The translations under genes and the position numbers were made by a program. This document shows, one piece after another, positions 51,413 through 61,049 of a stretch of DNA of 64,000 bases (its first letter is position 1; the number at the start of each line of letters is the position of its first letter). The notes below the pieces were generated by a model that was given only the letters and a program-made list of their open reading frames with translations, was not told where the DNA came from and ran no database searches. Location: NCBI GenBank assembly GCA_963707905.1, contig CAVPSA010000021.1, positions 62,001 to 126,000 on the forward strand, read 5' to 3'. This DNA comes from DASXKD01 sp963707905 (GTDB lineage: Bacteria; Actinomycetota; Actinomycetes; Streptosporangiales; Streptosporangiaceae).

Positions 51413-52540
51413 TTAGCTGAAGGGGCGGCCCCACGCCTTGCCCACGCTCAGTGGGTCCGTGACGGTGATGGCTGGGTCCGCGGCGATGGCCTGGAGGATC
51501 TGCTGGTAGTCCGAGTAGCAGTACCGCACCGTGGTGTTCGTCCAGTGCAGGGCCGGGTTGGACGAGGTGCAGTCCCACCGCATCTTGTCATGGGCGTACT
51601 TCGGGTTCTTGCCGGTGACCAGCAGGTAGGCCTGGAGCGAGAACCACTGGCCCGGCTTCAGCGCCTCGATGTGCTTGATCATCGTCGAGGGCAGCGTATA
51701 GCGCCCGTTTTGCACGTGGACGGTGTAGCACGGCTGCGTAGGGTCGTTGCACGGGCCCCCGACGACCGCGAGGGTGTACTGCCAGTAAGGCGGCGTGCTC
51801 GCGTCGGCGAGCTTGGTGAGGCCGTGCTTGGCCTGGTCGTACTGGCGGCCCCAGTCGAAGCAGGTCGCGCTGTACTGCGATTGCAGTTTCACGACCGCCG
51901 GGTTCTTGGTGTACGAGCCTGGATAGGCGATCATCCCGGCCGCGCCGGGCAGCCCGTGGGCCTTGATCGTGGCCTCGCTCCCGCAGGTTTGCGCCTTCGC
52001 CTCTGCCGGGGTGAAGTTCTCGATCTGCTGAAGGGTGGGGTACGTGGCGGTGTGGGACACGAACGACCAGCCGTAGGTCTTCGCGAGGCTGGTGGCGTCG
52101 GCCCAGGACGCGGTCAGGTCGTCGTTGTAATGCGTGCAGTGCCTCGTGGTGTCATCGGTCCTGTTCGTGACCAGCGTCCCGGTCCCTGCCATGCCCAGCG
52201 ACTGGAGGTAGGGCGCCACCGTGGTGTCCAGCCGGGCGATGTTGGTGTCGTCCTCGACGCAGTTGTCGGCCGCCGAGATCTCCGAGCGCGAGAACAGCAA
52301 GGTCACGAACGGCCCAGTCGCGGCCGCATTGCGCGCCGAGGCTGTGCCTGCGCGTGGCGCCTGCGACGGGCCGCCCGCAGCCGCCCCGGCAGCAGGCACG
52401 AGCGCCACTGCGGCAGCCACCATGGTGGCGGTGAGCAGGCCTGTACGCCTCATTCTTGCGGTACGGGCATGCCCGGCGCGCCCGAGCCAGGTGAGCAAGC
52501 GCCGTTGGTACTTAACGTCCCGATCCGTCTCCCCGCGCAC
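51413..52540 (-). CDS. Secreted protein, possible divergent NodB-fold, copy A
   Basis: 375 residues from the GTG at 52540, preferred because GAGGAGG lies eight bases upstream. A signal of the MRRTGLLTATMVAAAVALVP type begins at residue 30, giving an unusually long N-region. The mature part starts FVTLLFSRSEISAADNCVED with an Asp pair and contains YGWSFVSHTATYPTL, reminiscent of polysaccharide deacetylase strands, plus about eight cysteines. The NodB metal triad is not complete by eye, so catalysis is uncertain. Copy B differs at three residues. Confidence 0.65.
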   Translation of the reverse strand: MRGETDRDVKYQRRLLTWLGRAGHARTARMRRTGLLTATMVAAAVALVPAAGAAAGGPSQAPRAGTASARNAAATGPFVTLLFSRSEISAADNCVEDDTNIARLDTTVAPYLQSLGMAGTGTLVTNRTDDTTRHCTHYNDDLTASWADATSLAKTYGWSFVSHTATYPTLQQIENFTPAEAKAQTCGSEATIKAHGLPGAAGMIAYPGSYTKNPAVVKLQSQYSATCFDWGRQYDQAKHGLTKLADASTPPYWQYTLAVVGGPCNDPTQPCYTVHVQNGRYTLPSTMIKHIEALKPGQWFSLQAYLLVTGKNPKYAHDKMRWDCTSSNPALHWTNTTVRYCYSDYQQILQAIAADPAITVTDPLSVGKAWGRPFS

Positions 52541-52605
52541 GGTGACGACCTCCTCGGTAGGTTCTGGTCGCTGTAGCGGGGTTTCTTACCATACGGCACG
52601 GCGTC

Positions 52606-54430
52606 CTACGGCGCGGCGCCGGGCTTGCCGGAGACCGTTCGGGCCAGCGGGGCCGATGCCGAGGGCTCGGGCGTCAGCAGCTGAAGTGGGCCGGGATTGG
52701 GAACCTGGCCGTTAAGCACCAGGAAGGAGCTCAGGCCGTCCTTGGTGTAGTCGATCGGATAGGCGCTGGTGCCACCGCCGACGGTTGTCTCGGGGATCTT
52801 CATCGTGGTGAAGCCGCCCTTGGCGTTGCCGATCAGCAGGTAATCCGGCGCGTTGCCGTTCCCGATCCTGCCGCCGACGACGTAGATGTCCGGATTGTTG
52901 TCGCCGTTGACATCGCCAACCGCGAGGGACACCGCGCCTTTCAGCGTGAGGAGAGTCTTCGGTGGGCCGAACGTCCCGTTCGCGAGCTGGAGGCGCTCGG
53001 CGAGCTGGTTCCTGGTGAGGGTGATGAGGTCGGGGCGGCTGTCGTGGTTGACATCGACCATGGCGGCGTCCACGGCATTGACCGGCGCGCCGAGGATCGA
53101 GGACACATCCTTGAAGCCGTGGCCCTGCTCATTCTCGAAGAGGTGGAGGCCGCCCTCTTCCCCGCAGACCAGCAGGTCCGGCCAGCCGTCGCTGTTGTAG
53201 TCGACGGTGTGCGCGCACAGCGACCCGATCTCGAGATCGAGCCCCATGGCCGGGTCATCGACAAAGGAGCCGTGCCCGGTGTTGATGTAGAACCGGTCCA
53301 TGGAGGGCATGCCGTCCGGGCGAAGCGACTCCGCCCCGTAGAAGATGTCCGGGAAGCCGTCATTGTTCGCGTCCAGGACGGCGCCGTACCGGCCGCGCCC
53401 CCACGGGTCGGACACGTTCCACTGGTAGGCCTCGTCGACGAACGTGCCGCCAGGCTGCTGAATGTAGAGCGCATTTGATTTCACCGCGGAGCCGCGGTCG
53501 GCCCCGACGCTGCAGAATATGTCTGCCAGGCCATCGTTATTGAAATCAGCGGCATGGCAGTCGTGCCGGTCGGTGATGGACTTGAAATAGCTCACGTCAG
53601 CCGGGCTGAACGTGCCGTTCTTGTTGTTGAGCTACAGGTTGGCCGGATGCCAGTGGCGCGCGACAAATATATCCGGCCAGCCGTCTCCGTTGATATCGGC
53701 AACGGCCGCGCTGAAGGTCCAGTCCACGTCGCCGGCGATGCCCGCTGCCGCTGCCTGGTCGGTGATGGTCACCGGGATCGGGGTCGTCGGCGGGGGTGTC
53801 TTCGGCGGCGGGCTCGGCGCGGGGCCGACGCCGGGGATGGCTGGCACCGGAGGAACGGGCGCGGGCGGCCGGGTGGGCAGCGAGACGGGGCCCGTTGCGC
53901 AGCTCGCCTGTTCGACGAGCTCGTTCGGGCCCTCCCGGCCTACCAGGGTGAGCATCGACCCCGTCGGGCTGGCCGTAAGGCCGATGATCTCGTCGCTGGC
54001 CGTCGGGGCGTCGGCCGAGACCGCCGTCGTCCATGCCGTCCCGTTGAAATGCACCACGAGCGTCTGGTTGAGCTGCGCACTGGCGTTGTAGTAGGTGCCG
54101 GCCGCCCACACATTGCTTGCGGAGATCGCGGTGACCTTGCGCAGCAGGCGCCGGCGCCGGGAATCGGTGAGTTACTCCACTTGCTGCCGTTCCAGTGCAG
54201 CGCCAGTGGCCGCTCGGCGCTGCCGTCGTTGTAGTAACCCACGGCCCACACATCGCTGGCCGACAGCACATCAACCCCGGTCAGGACCGTCTCGACCTTG
54301 CCCGGCGACGGCACGCCGCCCGCCCCGCTCACCGAGACCCAGGTGGGCGAGGGCTTGGTCGTGTCGTAGCGCAGCACGAGCGGCTTCAGCCCGGTCGGAG
54401 CTCATCCGGTAGCCGACGGCCCACAATCCG
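52606..54430 (-). pseudogene. Beta-propeller/FG-GAP gene, copy A: truncated, nonsense and frameshifts
   Basis: Equivalent to residues about 213-819 of the intact copy B gene. The 5' end was cut off by the duplication junction at 54430. Near 53631 a Tyr codon TAC in copy B is TAG here. Two further indels (+2 near 54145, +1 near 54395) break the frame. The 3' part (52606-53595) still reads through with seven amino-acid differences from copy B, for example CHAADF versus CHVADF and TFGPPK versus TFGTPK. Confidence 0.92.
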
Positions 54431-54521
54431 CATCCTGCTTGCGTTCATCGTGCACTGGGCCGGCGGCGGAGTACTCAACCTCAGGCTCGGGCACTTCGAC
54501 CTGAACGTCGGCTTCACCTAA
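54431..54521 (+). pseudogene. 3' half of the small membrane protein, copy B
   Basis: Starts at the duplication junction and retains only the later part of the helix and the tail GGGVLNLRLGHFDLNVGFT. It reads in frame with antisense of the broken FG-GAP gene, making a chimeric open frame that is not a real gene. Confidence 0.85.
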
Positions 54522-54633
54522 TCCGGTCCGCCGTTGCCGCGCCCGTCACACTGGTGACGGGCGCGGCTCAACCAGCGGCTCCCGGCGGCGCACAGTACGA
54601 GGCGGCACCTGGCGCGGCAGGCCAGCTTTGGCG

Positions 54634-54966
54634 TCAGCGCCCGTTATGCGCGGCGCGGTACTGCTCCGCCACGCTGGCCGGGATGCGCCCGCGCGCACTG
54701 ACCACGATCCCCTGGCCTTTCGCCCAGGCCCGGACGTCACCAGAGTGCTGCCGGCCGGCCCCGGCACGCTCCGGCAGGCGCGGCTGCGACCGCCCGGCCC
54801 GGCGGGCATGCTCTAGGTAGGGCGCAAGTTGCCTGCGGAACGCATCAGCGTTGCTGGTCCTCAGGTCGATCTCATAATCCGCGCCATCGACGGCGAACCG
54901 GACGGTCTCATCGGCCGGGCCGCCGTCGAGGTCGTCTTCCAGTGCGACGGTTACCTTCTGGGCCAT
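54634..54966 (-). CDS. lsr2: Lsr2 nucleoid-associated protein, copy B
   Basis: 110 residues, same start and ribosome binding site as copy A. One linker substitution (SQPRLPERAG here, SQPRRPERAG in copy A). Both copies keep the RGR DNA-binding motif, so two functional Lsr2 genes may be expressed. Confidence 0.93.
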   Translation of the reverse strand: MAQKVTVALEDDLDGGPADETVRFAVDGADYEIDLRTSNADAFRRQLAPYLEHARRAGRSQPRLPERAGAGRQHSGDVRAWAKGQGIVVSARGRIPASVAEQYRAAHNGR

Positions 54967-55099
54967 CCCGGCCTCCCGTGCTGCGACAGTGCCTGCACCG
55001 TACCCAAGGCCAGCGTCCGCGGCCCAGCCGCAACGCCGCAGATCAGGCATAAACCTCAGGGAAGGCAAATGCCCCCCGGCCAGACCAGTATCCCAAGGG

Positions 55100-55588
55100 T
55101 CAGCCGGCGGCCAGGTCGCGCTGATACCAGGTGCCTGGCCGGCCGCCGGGCTCGGCCGGGCCGACTGGCACGAACCCGGCTTTGGCCAGCACCTTCTGGG
55201 ACGCGACGTTGTCATGCGTGGTCGCTGCTCGGAGCGTGCGCAGCCCGTACTGCGCGGCCGCCAGCCGGCACAGTTCCCGGACGGCCGCGGTCGCCACGCC
55301 GCGGCCCGCGACTCGCTGCGCGACCCGGTACCCGAGCACGGCCGTGCCGTCCTCAAGATCGAACAGGTTGAACCGGCCGAGCACCGTGCCATCCTCGCTG
55401 ACGAGCACATGGAAGACGCAGGTGCCAGCTTCCTGCTCGGCCAGCAGGGCGTTGTGCCGCTCGGTGAACTGGTCGAAGAACTCATCGCCGCGGTCGGAGA
55501 TGAAGGTGGCGAAGTAGGCGCGGTTCGCCAGTTCGAAGGCCAGGACCGCCGGGGCGTGGTCGGCACGCAGGCGCTGCAGCTCGGGCAC
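55100..55588 (-). CDS. GNAT acetyltransferase (RimJ-like), copy B
   Basis: 162 residues, identical protein to 50846-51334. All GNAT motifs are retained. Identity shows the duplication is recent or homogenised by recombination. Confidence 0.88.
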   Translation of the reverse strand: MPELQRLRADHAPAVLAFELANRAYFATFISDRGDEFFDQFTERHNALLAEQEAGTCVFHVLVSEDGTVLGRFNLFDLEDGTAVLGYRVAQRVAGRGVATAAVRELCRLAAAQYGLRTLRAATTHDNVASQKVLAKAGFVPVGPAEPGGRPGTWYQRDLAAG

Positions 55589-55666
55589 CGTCCGACCTTA
55601 CTCAGCTGGTGCACCGCGGACCACCTGGTTTCCCGGCGGCCAACGGTGATGGGCACGGACCTTCGG

Positions 55667-56794
55667 TTAGCTGAAGGGGCGGCCCCACGCCTTGCCCACG
55701 CTCAGTGGGTCCGTGACGGTGATGGCTGGGTCCGCGGCGATGGCCTGGAGGATCTGCTGGTAGTCCGAGTAGCAGTACCGCACCGTGGTGTTCGTCCAGT
55801 GCAGGGCCGGGTTGGACGAGGTGCAGTCCCACCGCATCTTGTCATGGGCGTACTTCGGGTTCTTGCCGGTGACCAGCAGGTAGGCCTGGAGCGAGAACCA
55901 CTGGCCCGGCTTCAGCGCCTCGATGTGCTTGATCATCGTCGAGGGCAGCGTATAGCGCCCGTTTTGCACGTGGACGGTGTAGCACGGCTGCGTGGGGTCG
56001 TTGCACGGGCCCCCGACGACCGCGAGAGTGTACTGCCAGTAAGGCGGCGTGCTCGCGTCGGCGAGCTTGGTGAGGCCGTGCTTGGCCTGGTCGTACTGGC
56101 GGCCCCAGTCGAAGCAGGTCGAGGCGTACTGCGATTGCAGTTTCACGACCGCCGGGTTCTTGGTGTACGAGCCTGGATAGGCGATCATCCCGGCCGCGCC
56201 GGGCAGCCCGTGGGCCTTGATCGTGGCCTCGCTCCCGCAGGTTTGCGCCTTCGCCTCTGCCGGGGTGAAGTTCTCGATCTGCTGAAGGGTGGGGTACGTG
56301 GCGGTGTGGGACACGAACGACCAGCCGTAGGTCTTCGCGAGGCCGGTGGCGTCGGCCCAGGACGCGGTCAGGTCGTCGTTGTAATGCGTGCAGTGCCTCG
56401 TGGTGTCATCGGTCCTGTTCGTGACCAGCGTCCCGGTCCCTGCCATGCCCAGCGACTGGAGGTAGGGCGCCACCGTGGTGTCCAGCCGGGCGATGTTGGT
56501 GTCGTCCTCGACGCAGTTGTCGGCCGCCGAGATCTCCGAGCGCGAGAACAGCAAGGTCACGAACGGCCCAGTCGCGGCCGCATTGCGCGCCGAGGCTGTG
56601 CCTGCGCGTGGCGCCTGCGACGGGCCGCCCGCAGCCGCCCCGGCAGCAGGCACGAGCGCCACTGCGGCAGCCACCATGGTGGCGGTGAGCAGGCCTGTAC
56701 GCCTCATTCTTGCGGTACGGGCATGCCCGGCGCGCCCGAGCCAGGTGAGCAGGCGCCGTTGGTACTTAACGTCCCGATCCGTCTCCCCGCGCAC
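55667..56794 (-). CDS. Secreted protein, possible divergent NodB-fold, copy B
   Basis: 375 residues with the same GTG start and GAGGAGG site as copy A. It differs at DATGLAKTY (Ser in copy A) and LQSQYASTCF (YSATC in copy A). The cysteines and the HTATYP segment are conserved. Confidence 0.65.
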   Translation of the reverse strand: MRGETDRDVKYQRRLLTWLGRAGHARTARMRRTGLLTATMVAAAVALVPAAGAAAGGPSQAPRAGTASARNAAATGPFVTLLFSRSEISAADNCVEDDTNIARLDTTVAPYLQSLGMAGTGTLVTNRTDDTTRHCTHYNDDLTASWADATGLAKTYGWSFVSHTATYPTLQQIENFTPAEAKAQTCGSEATIKAHGLPGAAGMIAYPGSYTKNPAVVKLQSQYASTCFDWGRQYDQAKHGLTKLADASTPPYWQYTLAVVGGPCNDPTQPCYTVHVQNGRYTLPSTMIKHIEALKPGQWFSLQAYLLVTGKNPKYAHDKMRWDCTSSNPALHWTNTTVRYCYSDYQQILQAIAADPAITVTDPLSVGKAWGRPFS

Positions 56795-56859
56795 GGTGAC
56801 GACCTCCTCGGTAGGTTCTGGTCACTGTAGCGGGGTTTCTTACCATACGGCACGGCGTC

Positions 56860-59319
56860 CTACGGCGCGGCGCCGGGCTTGCCGGAGCCCGTTCGGGCCA
56901 GCGGGGCCGATGCCGAGGGCTCGGGCGTCAGCAGCTGAAGTGGGCCGGGATTGGGAACCTGACCGTTAAGCACCAGGAAGGAGCTCAGGCCGTCCTTGGT
57001 GTAGTCGATCGGATAGGCGCGGGTGCCACCGCCGACGGTTGTCTCGGGGATCTTCATCGTGGTGAAGCCGCCCTTGGCGTCGCCGATCAGCAGGTAATCC
57101 GGCGCGTTGCCGTTCCCGATTCTGCCGCCGACGACGTAGATGTCCGGATTGTTGTCGCCGTTGACATCGCCAACCGCGAGCGACACCGCGCCTTTCAGTG
57201 TGAGGAGCGTTTTCGGTGTGCCGAACGTCCCGTTCGCGAGCTGGAGGCGCTCGGCGAGCTGGTTCCTGGTGAGGGTGATGAGGTCGGGGCGGCTGTCGTG
57301 GTTGACATCGACCATGGCGGCGTCCACGGCATTGACCGGGGCGCCGAGGATCGAGGACACATCCTTGAAGCCGTGGCCCTGCTCATTCTCGAAGAGGTGG
57401 AGGCCGCTCCCTTCCCCGCAGACCAGCAGGTCCGGCCAGCCGTCGCTGTTGTAGTCGACGGTGTGCGCGCACAGCGACCCGATCTCGAGATCGAGCCCCA
57501 TGGCCGGGTCGTCGACAAAGGAGCCGTGCCCGGTGTTGATGTAGAACCGGTCCATGGAGGGCATGCCGTCCGGGCGAAGCGACTCCGCGCCGTAGAAGAT
57601 GTCCGGGAAGCCGTCATTGTTCGCGTCCAGGACGTCGCCGTACCGGCCGCGGCCCCACGGGTCAGACACGTTCCACTGATAGGCCTCGTCGACGAACGTG
57701 CCGCCAGGCTGCTGAATGTAGAGCGCATTTGATTTCACCGCGGACCCGCGGTCAGCCCCGACGCTGCAGAATATGTCCGCCAGGCCATCGTTATTGAAAT
57801 CAGCGACATGGCAGTCGTGCCGGTCGGTGATGGATTTGAAATAGCTCACGTCAGCCGGGCTGAACGTGCCGTTCTTGTTGTTGAGGTACAGGTTGGCCGG
57901 ATGCCAGTGGCGCGCGACAAATATATCCGGCCAGCCGTCTCCGTTGATATCGGCAACGGCCGCGCTGAAGGTCCAGTCCACGTCACCGGCGATGCCCGCT
58001 GCCGATGCCTGGTCGGTGATGGTCACCGGGACCGGGGTCGTCGGCGGTGGTGTGTTCGGCGGCGGGCTCGGCGCGGGGCCGACGCCGGGGATGGCTGGCA
58101 CCGGAGGAACGGACGCGGGCGACCGGGTGGGCAGCGAGACGGGGCCCGTTGCGCAGCTCGCCTGTTCCACGAGCTCGTTCGGGCCCTCCCGGCCTACCAG
58201 GGTGAGCATCGACCCCGTCGGGCTGGCCGTAAGGCCGATGATCTCGTCGCTGGCCGTCGGGGCGTCGGCCGAGACCGCCGTCGTCCACGCCTTCCCGTTG
58301 AAATGCACCACGAGCGTCTGGTTGAGCTGCGCACTGGCGTTGTAGTAGGTGCCGGCCGCCCACACATTGCTTGCGGAGATCGCGGTGACCTTGCGCAAGG
58401 CGCCGGCGCCGGGAATCGGTGAGTTACTCCACTTGCTGCCGTTCCAGTGCAGCGCCAACGGCCGCTCGGCGCTGCCATCGTTGTAGTAGCCCACGGCCCA
58501 CACGTTGCTGGCCGACAGCACGTTGATCCCGGTCAGGACCGTCTCCACCTTGCCCGGCGACGGTACGCCGCCCGCACCGCTCACCGAGACCCAGGTGGGT
58601 GAGGGCTTGGTCGTGTCGTAGCGCAGCACGAGCGGCTTCAGCCCAGCGGAGCTCATCCGGTAGCCGACGGCCCACAATCCGGTTGCCTGTGTCCCGCTGA
58701 CAGCGGTGAGCGTGTTGTCGGTCGCGGTGGTCCCGTCGTTGGGGCTCGTCACGGTGGTCAGCGCCGCACCGGTGGAGTGCTCGATCAGCGTGCGCCGCGT
58801 CCCGTCGGCCGTCAGCTGGAACCCGACCGCCCACGCGCTTCCGTCCGCCAGGGTGTCGGCACCGGTAAACAGCGCGTCGTGGGCGAAGGACCCGGACGAG
58901 ACCGTCGACCACTGCGTTCCGTTCCACTGCAGCGCCAACGGCTGAAACGGCCCGTTCTGTGCGTAGCCGACCGCCCAGCCCGCACCGGGGATCATGGAAA
59001 CACTGTTCAGGGAGTTGTTCCCGCTGCCCTGATTCGGCGAAGCGACGACCGACCACGCCGACCCGTCGAACCGTTCGATCAGCGTCCGGTTCGCGGTCCC
59101 CTGAGAGGAGACGCTGCCCACGGCCCAAGTCTGGCCAGCGGACACGTAACTGGCACCGGTAAGCGCGCCGGCCGGGGCCTTCGCCCCGCCTGTGCGGCTG
59201 AGCGAACCACACGTGGCGGTGGCGGCGTGGCTGACACCGGCACCCAGCAGCGCCGACGGCACTACCGCCAGCGCCCCCAATGTGGCAACCAGCCCCATTG
59301 CCGATCGACTGCTCCCCAT
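56860..59319 (-). CDS. Secreted beta-propeller plus FG-GAP/VCBS repeat protein, intact
   Basis: 819 residues. The ATG at 59319 has GGAGG nine bases upstream. A Sec signal (TLGALAVVPSALLGAGVSHA) leads to about 350 residues of repeated blades with WAVGY/WAAG and PLALHWNGSKWS motifs. A Pro-rich linker follows (PGVGPAPSPPPNTPPPTTP), then FG-GAP repeats with calcium loops DINGDGWPDIF, DFNNDGLADIF, DANNDGFPDIF, DYNSDGWPDLL, DVNGDNNPDIY. It is probably an extracellular adhesion or matrix protein. Two broken relatives and one 5' fossil occur in this window. Confidence 0.9.
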   Translation of the reverse strand: MGSSRSAMGLVATLGALAVVPSALLGAGVSHAATATCGSLSRTGGAKAPAGALTGASYVSAGQTWAVGSVSSQGTANRTLIERFDGSAWSVVASPNQGSGNNSLNSVSMIPGAGWAVGYAQNGPFQPLALQWNGTQWSTVSSGSFAHDALFTGADTLADGSAWAVGFQLTADGTRRTLIEHSTGAALTTVTSPNDGTTATDNTLTAVSGTQATGLWAVGYRMSSAGLKPLVLRYDTTKPSPTWVSVSGAGGVPSPGKVETVLTGINVLSASNVWAVGYYNDGSAERPLALHWNGSKWSNSPIPGAGALRKVTAISASNVWAAGTYYNASAQLNQTLVVHFNGKAWTTAVSADAPTASDEIIGLTASPTGSMLTLVGREGPNELVEQASCATGPVSLPTRSPASVPPVPAIPGVGPAPSPPPNTPPPTTPVPVTITDQASAAGIAGDVDWTFSAAVADINGDGWPDIFVARHWHPANLYLNNKNGTFSPADVSYFKSITDRHDCHVADFNNDGLADIFCSVGADRGSAVKSNALYIQQPGGTFVDEAYQWNVSDPWGRGRYGDVLDANNDGFPDIFYGAESLRPDGMPSMDRFYINTGHGSFVDDPAMGLDLEIGSLCAHTVDYNSDGWPDLLVCGEGSGLHLFENEQGHGFKDVSSILGAPVNAVDAAMVDVNHDSRPDLITLTRNQLAERLQLANGTFGTPKTLLTLKGAVSLAVGDVNGDNNPDIYVVGGRIGNGNAPDYLLIGDAKGGFTTMKIPETTVGGGTRAYPIDYTKDGLSSFLVLNGQVPNPGPLQLLTPEPSASAPLARTGSGKPGAAP

Positions 59320-59665
59320 TACCTGCTACCTCCTGACGGATTACCGCCACTCCCGACAGCAGCAAAAGAATTATCTAGCCCTGCCGATCAGATGAACTAC
59401 AGGGACACGTGACGAATGAGCAAAGTCATCCTCATAAATACGACGCCCGGGGCGGGCCTCCGGATGACAGCGGCCAGCACGCATCACAGGCTATATAACC
59501 AGGTGGAAATACAGAGAATTGTGCCGCCCCGAACCGGGGCGGTTCTGGCAGCCGGGCCCAGGTAGCGGCGGAACAGCGCAGTGCCCGGCGTGCCGCCACG
59601 AGCCTCCTTGCTCTGGACATGGGTCTCCGCATAACCGTGGTGAGGGATGTTCGCTGAGTGGCCGG
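59320..59665. other. Leader and intergenic region
   Basis: The right part is non-coding. 59330-59385 and 59436-59500 share blocks with 20250-20290 and 20041-20110, suggesting conserved upstream control of the propeller family. No RNA gene is recognised. Confidence 0.5.
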
Positions 59666-60829
59666 CTACGCGAGCAGTTCGGTCACCAGGTCGGGCGGCA
59701 GGCCGTGCGTTTCGTGCAGGTACGCCAAGTCCGCCTCGGTCAGCGGGCGGCCGGAGCCGAACTGCGCCAGCACCTTGCGCCCGCGAGTCAGCAGGCCCGC
59801 GAACCTTCGCTCCTCGGCCCTCAGCACCTCGCCGGCCGGGCCGCTGTCCGCAGGCTGGCCGAACCGTGCCAGCGTGTGCTCGAGCAGCGACGGTGGCAGG
59901 TCACCCAGCGTCCTTGTGCTGTCGGTGCGCCACAGTACGGTGAGTGCGCGCCGCAGCAGCCGGCGCAGCACGTAGCCCCGGCCGGTGCTTGACGGCCTGA
60001 CGCCGTCGCCGATGATCACGATGCTGGCGCGCAGGTGGTCGGCGAGCAGGCGCATCGATTGCTGGCCGGGCTGCCACAAGCTGGCCAGCGTGCTGGTCCA
60101 CGGCTGGAAGACATCGCAGTCGAACACCGAGGGCTTGCCCTGCAGGACCATCAGCAGCCGCTCCAGGCCCATGCCGGTGTCCACGTTGCGCTGCGGCAGC
60201 GGCTCAAGGCTGCCGTCGGCGTGCCGCCGGTAGCGCATCGAGACGTGGTTCCACAGTTCCATCCAGCGCTCGTCGGTGCCCGGGGTGCCCTGCGGCGGGC
60301 CGTCACCGGTCCAGGCGAAGATCTCCGAATCGGGGCCGCACGGGCCGGCCGGGCCGTTCGACCACCAGTTCTCTTCCGTGGTCAGCTCCACCGGCACACC
60401 CAGCTCGGCCCAGGTGCGCAGCGCCGGGAGATCGGGGCCCACCTGGTCATCACCGCCGAACGCGGTCGCGTGCAGCCGGTCCCTGCCGATGCCCAGGCCG
60501 TCGACGAGCAACTGGCAGCCCCAGCGCAGGCTCTGCGGCCCGTCGTAGCCGCCCAGCGACCAGGAGCCGAGCATCTGGAACACGGTCAGGTGACGGTCGT
60601 CGCCGACCTCGCCGAGATCGGTCGTGCGCACGCAGCGCTGCAGGCTGGCCAGCCGCCTGCCCTGCGGGTGCGGCAGGCCTTCCAGGTAGGGGGTCAGCGG
60701 GTGCATCCCCGAGGTGGTGAACAGCACCGGGTCACCGCGGGGCGGCACCAGGGAGCTGCCCTGGAGCACCTGATGGCCTCGATCTGTGAAGAACTCGAAG
60801 AACCTGTTCGTCGTCTCGGTCACGTTCAT
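59666..60829 (-). CDS. Stand-alone alanyl-tRNA synthetase-like catalytic domain
   Basis: 387 residues from the ATG at 60829 (MNVTETTNRFFEFFTDRGHQ); a longer frame exists but the family begins here. AlaRS class II motifs: LVPPRGDPVLFTTSGMHPLT, QRCVRTTDLGEVGDDRHLTV, FQMLGSWSLGGYDG, WWSNGPAGPCGPDSEIF, NVDTGMGLERLLMVLQGKPS and RGYVLRRLLRRAL. The editing and C-Ala domains of full AlaRS (about 870 residues) are absent. It could charge a special tRNA or carrier, or activate alanine in a biosynthetic or regulatory role. No carrier protein gene is adjacent. Confidence 0.85.
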   Translation of the reverse strand: MNVTETTNRFFEFFTDRGHQVLQGSSLVPPRGDPVLFTTSGMHPLTPYLEGLPHPQGRRLASLQRCVRTTDLGEVGDDRHLTVFQMLGSWSLGGYDGPQSLRWGCQLLVDGLGIGRDRLHATAFGGDDQVGPDLPALRTWAELGVPVELTTEENWWSNGPAGPCGPDSEIFAWTGDGPPQGTPGTDERWMELWNHVSMRYRRHADGSLEPLPQRNVDTGMGLERLLMVLQGKPSVFDCDVFQPWTSTLASLWQPGQQSMRLLADHLRASIVIIGDGVRPSSTGRGYVLRRLLRRALTVLWRTDSTRTLGDLPPSLLEHTLARFGQPADSGPAGEVLRAEERRFAGLLTRGRKVLAQFGSGRPLTEADLAYLHETHGLPPDLVTELLA

Positions 60830-61049
60830 GGCAGGAATCCATTCGTGGGCTTCGGGGACCAAGAAGGGACCGCCGGCATGGCCGCGATGCAGACGCGCAG
60901 CACGCACCGGCGAACCGTTCCCGGTCGCCAGCGTGTGCAGGAGATTTGGTCAGGCAGCGGCAACCGGCGAGCTGATAGCTCGCGCGGCGCGGGTAAGGCT
61001 GACCTTCATGCGTTCACTGTAGGCGCAGCCGTCCGTGCCGCTCAACGGC
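60830..61049. other. Intergenic gap
   Basis: No gene is seen. Confidence 0.4.

Larger units (their letters stand above)
50177..54430 (+). repeat. Tandem duplication, copy A (4,254 bp)
   Basis: Matches 54431-58681 with a constant offset of 4,254 bases until net +3 insertions near 54145 and 54395 in this copy. It carries lsr2, GNAT, a secreted protein and a 5'-truncated FG-GAP gene. The junction at 54430/54431 fuses the middle of the FG-GAP gene to the middle of the small membrane gene. No IS or long flanking repeat is seen at the breakpoints. Confidence 0.95.
54431..58681 (+). repeat. Tandem duplication, copy B (about 4,251 bp)
   Basis: Second copy. It starts inside the small membrane gene and runs into the intact FG-GAP gene, which continues past the repeat to 59319. 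Confidence 0.95.

Noticed and set aside
54400..54450. Search for an IS element or long repeat causing the tandem duplication
   Set aside because: No transposase, inverted repeat or long homology is visible at 50177, 54430 or 58681; only a few matching bases.
54195..54521. Open frame across the duplication junction
   Set aside because: Chimera of FG-GAP antisense and the 3' half of a small membrane gene, created by the tandem duplication.
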